DNA of 64,000 nt from an uncultured Lachnospiraceae bacterium (lineage in GTDB: Bacteria; Bacillota; Clostridia; Lachnospirales; Lachnospiraceae). Of this stretch, positions 34,588 through 41,771 are shown piece after piece (position 1 is the first letter of the stretch; every line of letters starts with the position of its first letter). The translations under genes were made by a program, and so were the position numbers. Where the stretch lies: NCBI GenBank assembly GCA_910585005.1, contig CAJUCN010000008.1:72611-136610 (forward strand). Direction: 5' to 3'. The notes under the pieces are model-generated. The model saw only the letters and a list, made by a program, of their open reading frames with translations. It was not told the origin of the DNA and did no database searches.

Positions 34588-35904
34588 ATGTTTACAACCC
34601 TAAAAAATGCATTTAAGATCAAAGAGATCAGAAATAAGTTATTATTCACATTTGGCATGTTGGTTGTGATCCGTCTCGGGTCGCAGCTCCCCGTGCCGGG
34701 TGTGCGGGTTGACCAGTTTATGAACTGGTTTAACCAGAATATTGGTGATGAGTTTAGCTTTTTTAATGCTTTTACAGGTGGCTCCTTTGAAAGAATGTCC
34801 ATTTTGGCGCTGAACATTACGCCTTATATCACATCCTCTATTATCATGCAGCTCCTTACCATTGCAATTCCTAAATTGGAGGAGATGCAAAAGGAGGGCG
34901 AGGATGGAAGAAAGAAGATTGCTTCTATTACCCGCTATGTGACGGTTGTTCTTGCACTTATTGAGGCGACTGCAATGGCGATGATGTTCTGGAATGGAAA
35001 TCTTCTTAAGGAAAATACGGTATTAAATGTGATCACGATCGTTGCAGCCCTTACGGCAGGAAGCGCTTTCCTGATGTGGGTAGGAGAGAGGATCACGGAA
35101 AAAGGCGTGGGGAATGGTATTTCCATCGTATTGGTGATCAATATCATTTCAAGGATTCCCCAGGATATTGACTTGCTGTTTGAGCAGTTTGTCTTTGACC
35201 AGGAAGCAATTGCAGTGGGAGTCGTTGCGGCGCTTGTAATCATTGCGATCATTGCAGGAATGGTGGCGCTGGTTGTCATCTTAAATGACGGGACAAGAAA
35301 GATCCCTGTGCAGTATGCCAAGAAAGTACAGGGAAGGAAAATGGTGGGAGGGCAGACTTCTTCCATCCCTTTAAAGGTTAACACAGCAGGCGTTATTCCG
35401 ATCATCTTTGCCTCATCCCTGATGCAGCTCCCGGTGGTTTTATGCAGCTTTTTTAACTATCAGGGAACTGGCTTTTGGGCGCATGTGCTTAGAGGCTTAA
35501 GCTCAAACAACTGGTGTAACCCCAGTGAGCCGGTTTATTCTATTGGGCTTGTGGTGTATATCGTGCTTGTGGTTTGCTTTGCATATTTTTATACATCGAT
35601 TACCTTTAACCCCATGGAAATTTCGGAAAATATGAAAAAGCAGGGTGGTTTTATCCCGGGTATCAGGCCAGGAAAGCCGACCAGCGAATATCTGACAAAG
35701 ATCTTAAATTATATTATCTTTATTGGAGCAGTAGGGCTTACAATCGTATGCGTGATTCCCTTTGTGTTCAATGGAGTGTTTGGCGCACAGGTTTCTTTTG
35801 GAGGGACTAGCCTGATCATTATTGTCAGCGTTGTTCTTGAAACAATGAAACAGATTGAGTCCCAGATGCTGGTGCGTAATTATAAAGGTTTTTTGAATGA
35901 TTAA
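34588..35904 (+). CDS. secY: Protein translocase subunit SecY
   Basis: SecY (438 residues) forms the Sec protein-conducting channel with about ten membrane helices. GSQLPVPGV in the first helix/plug region, GNGISIVL, and FNPMEISENMKKQGGFIPGIRPG near the C-terminal third are signatures. It follows rplO after one base, the usual location in the spc operon. Confidence 0.98.
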   Translation: MFTTLKNAFKIKEIRNKLLFTFGMLVVIRLGSQLPVPGVRVDQFMNWFNQNIGDEFSFFNAFTGGSFERMSILALNITPYITSSIIMQLLTIAIPKLEEMQKEGEDGRKKIASITRYVTVVLALIEATAMAMMFWNGNLLKENTVLNVITIVAALTAGSAFLMWVGERITEKGVGNGISIVLVINIISRIPQDIDLLFEQFVFDQEAIAVGVVAALVIIAIIAGMVALVVILNDGTRKIPVQYAKKVQGRKMVGGQTSSIPLKVNTAGVIPIIFASSLMQLPVVLCSFFNYQGTGFWAHVLRGLSSNNWCNPSEPVYSIGLVVYIVLVVCFAYFYTSITFNPMEISENMKKQGGFIPGIRPGKPTSEYLTKILNYIIFIGAVGLTIVCVIPFVFNGVFGAQVSFGGTSLIIIVSVVLETMKQIESQMLVRNYKGFLND

Positions 35905-35953
35905 ATGGTCTAAAATAATATTAGAGGTTAAAGGAGAAAGCGGTGCAGGCGCT

Positions 35954-35970
35954 AAGCCCGCGCCGGGCTT
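35954..35970 (+). other. GC-rich hairpin in the secY-adk spacer
   Basis: AAGCCC (35954-35959) pairs with GGGCTT (35965-35970) over a 5-base loop and is followed by a pyrimidine-rich TCCTTTGCCTC tract. It may attenuate transcription between secY and adk; evidence is only structural. Confidence 0.4.
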
Positions 35971-36027
35971 TCCTTTGCCTCTATCTTACGTTCTGGATAG
36001 GCCAGACGTGTAGAGAAAGAGGAGAAA

Positions 36028-36669
36028 ATGAAAATTATTATGTTAGGCGCCCCTGGGGCTGGAAAAGGAACACAGGCAAAAATGATAGCTGAAAAGTATG
36101 ATGTTCCCCATGTTTCTACCGGTGACATTTTCAGGGCAAATATTAAGAACGGTACGGAACTTGGCATGGAAGCCAAGAAATATATGGATGAGGGACTTTT
36201 GGTGCCGGATGAACTTACGGTAAGGATCCTTCTTGACAGAGTGGCCCAGGAGGATTGCAGGAAGGGTTATGTGCTGGACGGTTTTCCAAGGACAATTCCC
36301 CAGGCAGAGGTGCTAGATGAGGCTCTTGGCAAGACGGGCAGTAAGATCGATTATGCAATCAATGTAGAGGTGCCGGATGAGAACATTGTAAAGAGAATGA
36401 GCGGAAGACGTGCATGTCTCTCCTGTGGCGCAACTTACCATGTGGAACATGTGCCGCCCCAAAAAGAAGGGATTTGCGATGTCTGTGGCAAGGAATTGGT
36501 ATTGCGTGATGACGATAAAGCAGAGACGGTCCGGAACCGTTTGGATGTATACCATAAGCAGACGCAGCCGCTGATTGACTTTTATCAGGCAAAAGGAATT
36601 CTGCACAGTGTGGACGGAACGGCGGACATGAACGATGTATTTGCTGCAATTACGGAAATCCTGGGTTAG
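36028..36669 (+). CDS. adk: Adenylate kinase, zinc-lid type
   Basis: Adenylate kinase (213 residues) interconverts ATP + AMP and 2 ADP. The P-loop is GAPGAGKGTQ (residues 7-16), DGFPRT lies at 84-89, and the LID domain carries four cysteines, C130, C133, C150 and C153, which bind structural zinc as in many Gram-positive enzymes. ATG 36028 follows AGAGGAG. Position in the spc operon after secY is standard. Confidence 0.98.
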   Translation: MKIIMLGAPGAGKGTQAKMIAEKYDVPHVSTGDIFRANIKNGTELGMEAKKYMDEGLLVPDELTVRILLDRVAQEDCRKGYVLDGFPRTIPQAEVLDEALGKTGSKIDYAINVEVPDENIVKRMSGRRACLSCGATYHVEHVPPQKEGICDVCGKELVLRDDDKAETVRNRLDVYHKQTQPLIDFYQAKGILHSVDGTADMNDVFAAITEILG

Positions 36670-36696
36670 GATATGGTTTGAAAGGCTGGTTCGTAA

Positions 36697-37461
36697 ATGG
36701 CAGTAACGATTAAATCAAAACGTGAAATTGAATTGATGCGTGAGTCCTGCAGGCTTTTGGCGGAGGTTCATGCAAAGCTGGGGGAGGCGATCAAGCCGGG
36801 AATTTCCACTTTGGAGATTGACGTGCTGGGAGAGAGGCTGATCCGAAGCTGTGGATGTGTTCCGAATTTTTTGCATTATAACGGGTATCCGGCTTCTATC
36901 TGTGTTTCTGTAAACGATGAAGTGGTACATGGGATCCCCTCTAAAGACAGGATCCTGAAAGAGGGGGACATAGTCAGTCTGGATGCAGGATTGATCTATA
37001 AAGGATATCATTCAGATGCGGCAAGGACTTATGCAGTGGGAAAGGTCAGTGAAGAAGCGGCAAAGCTGATCCAAGTGACCAGGCAGAGTTTTTTTGAGGG
37101 CATCAAATATGCAACAGAAGGCTGTTATCTGCATGATATCTCCTATACCATAGACAGTTATTGCAGCAGTTTTGGTTACGGTGTGGTAAGGGACTTGGTT
37201 GGCCATGGGATCGGGACAAAGCTCCATGAGGAACCTCAGATCCCCAATTTCAGACAATGGCGTAGGGGGATCAGGCTAAAAGCAGGAATGACTCTTGCCA
37301 TTGAGCCGATGATCAATATGGGGGGCTGGCAGGTGAAATGGCTGGATGATGATTGGACAGTAGTCACCCGGGATGGTTCTTTGTCGGCCCATTATGAAAA
37401 TACAGTGCTGGTCACCGATGGGGAGCCGGAGATTTTGACCTTGCTTCCCGGAATGGAATAA
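36697..37461 (+). CDS. map: Methionine aminopeptidase type I
   Basis: This 254-residue metalloprotease removes the initiator methionine. Metal ligands appear in SLDAGLIYKGYHSDAART (two Asp), GHGIGTKLHEEP (His), and AIEPMI and HYENTVLV (two Glu). There is no N-terminal zinc-finger extension. It follows adk by 27 bases, as in most Firmicutes. Confidence 0.97.
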   Translation: MAVTIKSKREIELMRESCRLLAEVHAKLGEAIKPGISTLEIDVLGERLIRSCGCVPNFLHYNGYPASICVSVNDEVVHGIPSKDRILKEGDIVSLDAGLIYKGYHSDAARTYAVGKVSEEAAKLIQVTRQSFFEGIKYATEGCYLHDISYTIDSYCSSFGYGVVRDLVGHGIGTKLHEEPQIPNFRQWRRGIRLKAGMTLAIEPMINMGGWQVKWLDDDWTVVTRDGSLSAHYENTVLVTDGEPEILTLLPGME

Positions 37462-37480
37462 CGAAAAGGCAGGTGCTTTT

Positions 37481-37759
37481 ATGGTCGGGATGTTTGCCAT
37501 ATCAAAAGCAGGCCACGACAAGGGAAGGATGTACCTTATTGTCGGGGAAGGGGAAAACACAGTGGATCTGGCGGACGGCAGAATAAGAACCCTGGAAAAC
37601 CCCAAAAGGAAAAAGAAAAAGCATGTGCAGATTGTAAAAAAGGGCTTAGAAGAAGCTTTGGCGCATAAGCTTTTAAATGGAGAGATTTTATATAATGAAG
37701 AAATAAAACATGCCATCAGGATCAGAGCAAATAAGGAGGTAACGCATGTCGAAGGCTGA
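37481..37759 (+). CDS. KOW-domain RNA-binding protein (L14e/L6e-like)
   Basis: The 92-residue protein begins MVGMFAISKAGHDKGRMYLI, a KOW-like fold resembling archaeal/eukaryotic L14e, followed by a lysine tract (KRKKKKH) and a charged C-terminus. Clostridial genomes carry such a protein between map and infA; whether it is a ribosomal subunit or an accessory factor is not established as far as I know. It overlaps infA by 14 bases. Confidence 0.85.
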   Translation: MVGMFAISKAGHDKGRMYLIVGEGENTVDLADGRIRTLENPKRKKKKHVQIVKKGLEEALAHKLLNGEILYNEEIKHAIRIRANKEVTHVEG

Positions 37760-37964
37760 CGTAATTGAAATTGAAGGAACTGTAGTAGAAAAGCTTCCGA
37801 ATACCATGTTTCAGGTGGAATTGGAAAATGGACACAGAGTGCTTGCCCATATCAGTGGAAAACTGAGACAGAATTTTATACGGATCCTTCCCGGGGATAA
37901 AGTTACCCTGGAACTATCACCCTATGACCTTAGCAAAGGAAGAATTATTTGGAGGGACAAATAG
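37746..37964 (+). CDS. infA: Translation initiation factor IF-1
   Basis: IF-1 (72 residues) is an OB-fold protein that blocks the A site during initiation. IEGTVVEKLPNTMFQVELENGH and LSPYDLSKGRIIWR are diagnostic and the length is exactly typical. It overlaps the KOW gene's end; AAGGAGG lies upstream of ATG 37746. Confidence 0.98.
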   Translation: MSKADVIEIEGTVVEKLPNTMFQVELENGHRVLAHISGKLRQNFIRILPGDKVTLELSPYDLSKGRIIWRDK

Positions 37965-37975
37965 CAATTTCTATC

Positions 37976-38004
37976 TTGCATTTGTAGATATACCATGTTA
38001 TAAT
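37976..38004 (+). promoter_or_regulatory. Internal promoter ahead of rpmJ and the alpha operon
   Basis: TTGCAT (37976-37981) and TATAAT (37999-38004) at 17-base spacing lie between infA and rpmJ. The -35 sequence is the same as that of the S10 promoter at 24680. Confidence 0.75.
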
Positions 38005-38036
38005 GTAAAACGGTCTTTTTTGAAAGGAGGTTTAAC

Positions 38037-38150
38037 ATGAAGGTTAGATCATCAGTAAAACCGATTTGCGAGAAATGCAAAATCATCAAGAGAAAAGGAC
38101 GTATCAGAGTGATCTGTGAGAATCCGAAGCACAAACAAAGACAAGGATAA
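38037..38150 (+). CDS. rpmJ: 50S ribosomal protein L36
   Basis: This 37-residue protein begins MKVRSSVKPICEKC. The zinc ligands C11, C14, C27 and H32 are all present, so it is the zinc-binding form. AAAGGAGG lies 8 bases before the ATG. It has its own promoter upstream and is followed by a 234-base spacer before rpsM. Confidence 0.97.
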   Translation: MKVRSSVKPICEKCKIIKRKGRIRVICENPKHKQRQG

Positions 38151-38384
38151 TCCGCTGTATGCCGTTGTGACGCTGCTAAAGCAGTGCAAGGCAAAACAGA
38201 AGGGTTCTTGTCCAATTAGTATGAAAGCGGCTGCAGTCCGGCTGATAGCCGAACTGATTTCTATATAATTGTACGACGGAGCCTTAGTGATTACTTCTTG
38301 ATTCACAGTTTATCTGTGTAAGATCGGAAACGTCCGGTTGGGCAAAAGCCCCAATCAATTAGTAGGAAAATGGAGGAAATGTAA
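38151..38384 (+). other. Structured spacer between rpmJ and rpsM
   Basis: This 234-base spacer has no plausible gene. It contains complementary blocks, including a TTGGGC-AAAA-GCCCCAA hairpin near 38338-38355 just before the ribosome binding site and a CGGCT/AGCCG pair near 38230-38247. In several bacteria S4 regulates this operon through a leader; this could be such a leader, but I see no specific match. Confidence 0.4.
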
Positions 38385-38753
38385 ATGGCTCGTATTGCAG
38401 GTGTTGACTTACCGAGGGAAAAACGCGTAGAAATTGGCTTAACTTATGTTTATGGGATCGGAAGGGCAAGTTCTAACAAGATTCTTGAAAAAGCAAAAGT
38501 GAATCCGGATACTCGTGTAAGGGAGTTAACTGACGAAGAAGTTAAGAGAATCAGCGAAGTGATTGAAGCTGAGTACATGGTAGAAGGTGACTTACGCCGG
38601 GAAATTGCCATGAATATCAAAAGACTTCAGGAAATTGGATGCTATAGAGGTATCCGTCACAGAAAAGGTCTCCCCGTGCGTGGACAAAAGACAAAGACCA
38701 ACGCAAGAACCAGAAAAGGTCCTAAGAGGACTGTTGCAAACAAGAAAAAATAA
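38385..38753 (+). CDS. rpsM: 30S ribosomal protein S13
   Basis: S13 (122 residues) contacts tRNA and the 50S subunit. MARIAGVDLPREKRVEIGLTY and the C-terminal RHRKGLPVRGQKTKTNARTRKG are diagnostic. It is the first gene of the alpha operon proper; ATG 38385 follows GGAGGAAA. Confidence 0.98.
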   Translation: MARIAGVDLPREKRVEIGLTYVYGIGRASSNKILEKAKVNPDTRVRELTDEEVKRISEVIEAEYMVEGDLRREIAMNIKRLQEIGCYRGIRHRKGLPVRGQKTKTNARTRKGPKRTVANKKK

Positions 38754-38831
38754 GAGTTCATGCATAGTATTTGGTATGATCTCTGAAGCGTTACTGGAAA
38801 ATTATCTCAATAAGAAAGTAGGTTAGTTTAA

Positions 38832-39230
38832 ATGGCAGCAAAAAAAGTTACCAAAAAAGTGACAAAAAAACGTGTCAAGAAAAACGTTGAACATGGACAG
38901 GCACATATCCAGTCTTCCTTTAACAATACCATTGTTACATTGACAGACAATGAAGGGAATGCTCTTAGCTGGGCAAGTGCCGGTGGTCTTGGATTTAGAG
39001 GTTCAAGGAAATCTACTCCCTATGCAGCACAGATGGCCGCAGAGACAGCTACGAAAGCGGCGCTGATCCATGGGTTGAAGACAGTAGATGTTATGGTAAA
39101 AGGACCTGGTTCAGGACGTGAAGCAGCGATCCGTGCACTTTCTGCATGTGGTCTTGAAGTAACCAGCATCAGGGACGTAACACCTGTTCCCCATAACGGA
39201 TGCCGCCCGCCAAAGCGACGCAGGGTATAA
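38832..39230 (+). CDS. rpsK: 30S ribosomal protein S11
   Basis: S11 (132 residues) is part of the 30S platform. The basic N-terminus (KKVTKKVTKKRVKKNVEHG), SFNNTIVTLTD and DVTPVPHNGCRPPKRRRV are diagnostic. A 78-base gap after rpsM. Confidence 0.98.
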   Translation: MAAKKVTKKVTKKRVKKNVEHGQAHIQSSFNNTIVTLTDNEGNALSWASAGGLGFRGSRKSTPYAAQMAAETATKAALIHGLKTVDVMVKGPGSGREAAIRALSACGLEVTSIRDVTPVPHNGCRPPKRRRV

Positions 39231-39301
39231 CGATAAGAAGATTTTTTGAGTTGGACGAAGGCGTGGTTGCGCTGTAAACAATAGTTTAGGAGGAAATAGA
39301 A

Positions 39302-39895
39302 ATGGCAGTAAACAGAGTTCCGGTATTAAAAAGATGTAGGTCACTTGGTCTTGAGCCAGCATATTTAGGATATGACAAGAAGTCCAATAGGACAAATGCC
39401 AGGGCTGGTAAGAAGGTCAGCGAATATGGCCTTCAGCTCAGGGAAAAACAAAAAGCAAAATTTATTTATGGCGTTCTTGAAAAACCTTTTAGGAATTACT
39501 ACAAAAAGGCAGACAGAATGAGAGGGATGACCGGTGAAAACCTGATGATCCTTCTGGAAAGAAGACTGGACAGTGTGGTTTTCAGAATGGGATTTGCAAG
39601 AACCAGAAGAGAAGCAAGGCAGGTAGTAGGCCATAAGCATTTTCTGGTAAATGGAAAGCCTGTAAATATCCCTTCTTACCTGATCAAGGCAGGAGATGTG
39701 ATTGAGATCAGAGAAAAATCAAAGTCCTTGCAGAGATACAAAGATATCCTGGAAGTGACCGCAGGAAGATTGGTACCTGAATGGATGGAAGTGGATCAGG
39801 AGGCATTAAAAGGAACCGTTAAGAATCTCCCAACCAGAGAAATGATTGATGTTCCTGTAAATGAGATGCTTATCGTTGAGTTATATTCCAAATAA
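39302..39895 (+). CDS. rpsD: 30S ribosomal protein S4
   Basis: S4 (197 residues) nucleates 30S assembly and is the autogenous repressor of the alpha operon in E. coli. The S4 RNA-binding domain LERRLDSVVFRMGFARTRREARQ and VNGKPVNIPSYLIKAGD are intact. The N-terminus has no CxxC zinc pair, so it is a zinc-free form. AGGAGG upstream. Confidence 0.98.
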   Translation: MAVNRVPVLKRCRSLGLEPAYLGYDKKSNRTNARAGKKVSEYGLQLREKQKAKFIYGVLEKPFRNYYKKADRMRGMTGENLMILLERRLDSVVFRMGFARTRREARQVVGHKHFLVNGKPVNIPSYLIKAGDVIEIREKSKSLQRYKDILEVTAGRLVPEWMEVDQEALKGTVKNLPTREMIDVPVNEMLIVELYSK

Positions 39896-39938
39896 AACCA
39901 TGGGGTGAGTCAACTGTTCGTAAAGGAGGGTATTTGCG

Positions 39939-40898
39939 GTGTTTGATTTTGAAAGACCTAATATTGAGGTGGCAGAAATCTCTGAGGATAAGAAATATGG
40001 CAGATTTGTTGTAGAACCGCTGGAAAGGGGCTATGGCATTACGCTGGGTAATTCACTTAGAAGGATCATGCTTTCTTCGCTCCCTGGCGCCGCTGTGAGC
40101 CAGGTCAAGATAGAAGGGGTACTCCATGAATTCAGTTCTATTGATGGAGTCAAGGAAGATGTGACAGAGATCATCATGAACATCAAAAACCTGGCTATCA
40201 GAAACAACAGCGATACAAATGAACCTAAGACAGCATACATTGAGTATGAAGGTGACGGGGTAGTCAAGGCATCTGATATTCAGTGTGACCAGGATATTGA
40301 AATTCTTAATCCTGAGATTACTATTGCAACCTTAAGTGGTAAGAACACTAAGCTATACATGGAACTTACTATCACCAAGGGCAGAGGATATGTCAGCGCT
40401 GATAAAAATAAGAGTGAGGATCTGCCAATTGGAGTCATTGCAATTGATTCCATCTATACACCGGTTGAGAGGGTTAATGTGACTGTTGAAAATACGCGCG
40501 TGGGTCAGATCACTGACTTTGATAAGCTGTCATTAGATGTGTATACTAACGGAACGTTAGAGCCTGATGAGGCAGTCAGTTTAGCGGCAAAAGTACTTAG
40601 CGAACATTTGAGCCTTTTTATTGACCTTTCTGAAAATGCCAAGACTGCAGAGGTTATGGTAGAGAAGGAAGAGGATGAAAAGGAAAAAGTATTGGAAATG
40701 AGTATTGACGAGTTAGAGTTGTCAGTTCGTTCTTATAATTGTCTTAAGAGGGCTGGGATCAATACCGTCGAAGAGTTGACAAATAAGACTTCTGAAGATA
40801 TGATGAAAGTCCGTAACCTTGGGCGTAAGTCTTTGGAGGAAGTTTTGGCAAAGTTAAAAGAATTGGGATTACAGCTTAATCCGGCAGATGAAGCATAG
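39939..40898 (+). CDS. rpoA: DNA-directed RNA polymerase subunit alpha
   Basis: RpoA (319 residues) has the N-terminal dimerisation domain (VEPLERGYGITLGNSLRRIMLSS) and the C-terminal domain with ELSVRSYNCLKRAGI...VRNLGRKSLEEV that binds UP elements and activators. The start is GTG 39939 with AAGGAGGG upstream. It is in the standard alpha-operon position. Confidence 0.98.
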   Translation: MFDFERPNIEVAEISEDKKYGRFVVEPLERGYGITLGNSLRRIMLSSLPGAAVSQVKIEGVLHEFSSIDGVKEDVTEIIMNIKNLAIRNNSDTNEPKTAYIEYEGDGVVKASDIQCDQDIEILNPEITIATLSGKNTKLYMELTITKGRGYVSADKNKSEDLPIGVIAIDSIYTPVERVNVTVENTRVGQITDFDKLSLDVYTNGTLEPDEAVSLAAKVLSEHLSLFIDLSENAKTAEVMVEKEEDEKEKVLEMSIDELELSVRSYNCLKRAGINTVEELTNKTSEDMMKVRNLGRKSLEEVLAKLKELGLQLNPADEA

Positions 40899-40915
40899 TC
40901 CTATTTCAATGAAGT

Positions 40916-41017
40916 GTGCTGCAGTAAACCCAAAGAGTGTGCAGCATGTCCTCATAAATGGTGTATGTAACTATCATTACATTCGGTAAGTAAGTCCAAA
41001 GAGCGTGGCCGGATGTA
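40916..41017 (+). ncRNA. Tandem hairpin element with a shared loop, between rpoA and rplQ
   Basis: Hairpin A: GTGCTGCA (40916-40923) pairs with TGCAGCAT (40940-40947). Hairpin B: TACATTCGG (40978-40986) pairs with CCGGATGTA (41009-41017). The stems differ in sequence, but both enclose a common 18-base motif GTAANNCCAAAGAGYGTG (40924-40941 and 40990-41007, 15 of 18 identical). Conserved loop with divergent but paired stems argues for a structured RNA, perhaps a binding site for L17 or another ribosomal protein. Functional role is inference. Confidence 0.55.
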
Positions 41018-41081
41018 CCATGGAATTGAGAAAAGCGGCCTTGGGATCCCCTTGGCAGACGTTTTTGGAAAGGAGCCTAAA

Positions 41082-41618
41082 ATGGCAAAATACAGAAAGC
41101 TGGGAAAGACATCTGACCAGAGAAAAGCATTACTTAGAAACCAGGTGACAGGTCTTATTTACAAAGGGAAGATCATTACCACCCAGGCAAGAGCAAAAGA
41201 AGTTATGAAGATAGCTGATGGACTTATTGCACTTGCTGTAAAAGAAAAAGATAACTATGAAACCGTTAAGGTATCCGTTAAGGTTCCTTTAAAGGACAAA
41301 GACGGAAAGAGAGTAAAAGAAGTAGTTGATGGGAAGAAAGTTACAAAGTTTGAGACCGTTGAGAAGGAGATCAAAAAGGATATGCCTTCCAGGCTTCATG
41401 CCAGACATCAAATGCTGAAAGTTCTTTATCCTGTGACTGAAGTTCCCGCAAAGGCTGCAGGAAGAAAGAAAGGAACCAAGGAAGTTGACTTGGTTGCAAA
41501 ATTGTTTGACGAATATGGCCCTAAATATGCCAGCCGTAACGGCGGTTATACAAGGATCATTAAGATCGGCCAGCGAAAAGGCGACGGCGCTATGCAGGTA
41601 GTGCTTGAGTTAGTTTAA
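41082..41618 (+). CDS. rplQ: 50S ribosomal protein L17, enlarged form
   Basis: L17 (178 residues) sits near the tunnel exit. MAKYRKLGKTSDQRKALLRNQ and the C-terminal AKLFDEYGPKYASRNGGYTRI are diagnostic. It is about 50 residues longer than E. coli L17 (127) because of a charged, lysine-rich insertion at about residues 55-102 (for example VPLKDKDGKRVKEVV). ATG 41082 follows AAAGGAG; an upstream in-frame ATG at 41013 falls in the hairpin region and is rejected. Confidence 0.96.
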   Translation: MAKYRKLGKTSDQRKALLRNQVTGLIYKGKIITTQARAKEVMKIADGLIALAVKEKDNYETVKVSVKVPLKDKDGKRVKEVVDGKKVTKFETVEKEIKKDMPSRLHARHQMLKVLYPVTEVPAKAAGRKKGTKEVDLVAKLFDEYGPKYASRNGGYTRIIKIGQRKGDGAMQVVLELV

Positions 41619-41624
41619 AATGAG

Positions 41625-41669
41625 TACCCGTGAAATATTCACAATGGCGGAATATTCACGGGTATTTTT
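41625..41669 (+). terminator. Intrinsic terminator of the ribosomal super-operon
   Basis: TACCCGTGAAATATTC (41625-41640) pairs with GAATATTCACGGGTA (41650-41664) with one bulged A, followed by a T5 run. It lies 6 bases after the rplQ stop. Confidence 0.88.
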
Positions 41670-41701
41670 GTGATATGTGAAATTGTTTCATTGGGGCGGC
41701 A

Positions 41702-41729
41702 TAGACAATTAGTGAGAAAGTGGTATAAT
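41702..41729 (+). promoter_or_regulatory. Promoter of the chemoreceptor gene
   Basis: TAGACA (41702-41707) and TATAAT (41724-41729) with 16-base spacing, 42 bases before ATG 41772. Confidence 0.65.
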
Positions 41730-41771
41730 AGAAGAAGTAGCATTTAGAATCACGATATAAGGGGTAGAGGA

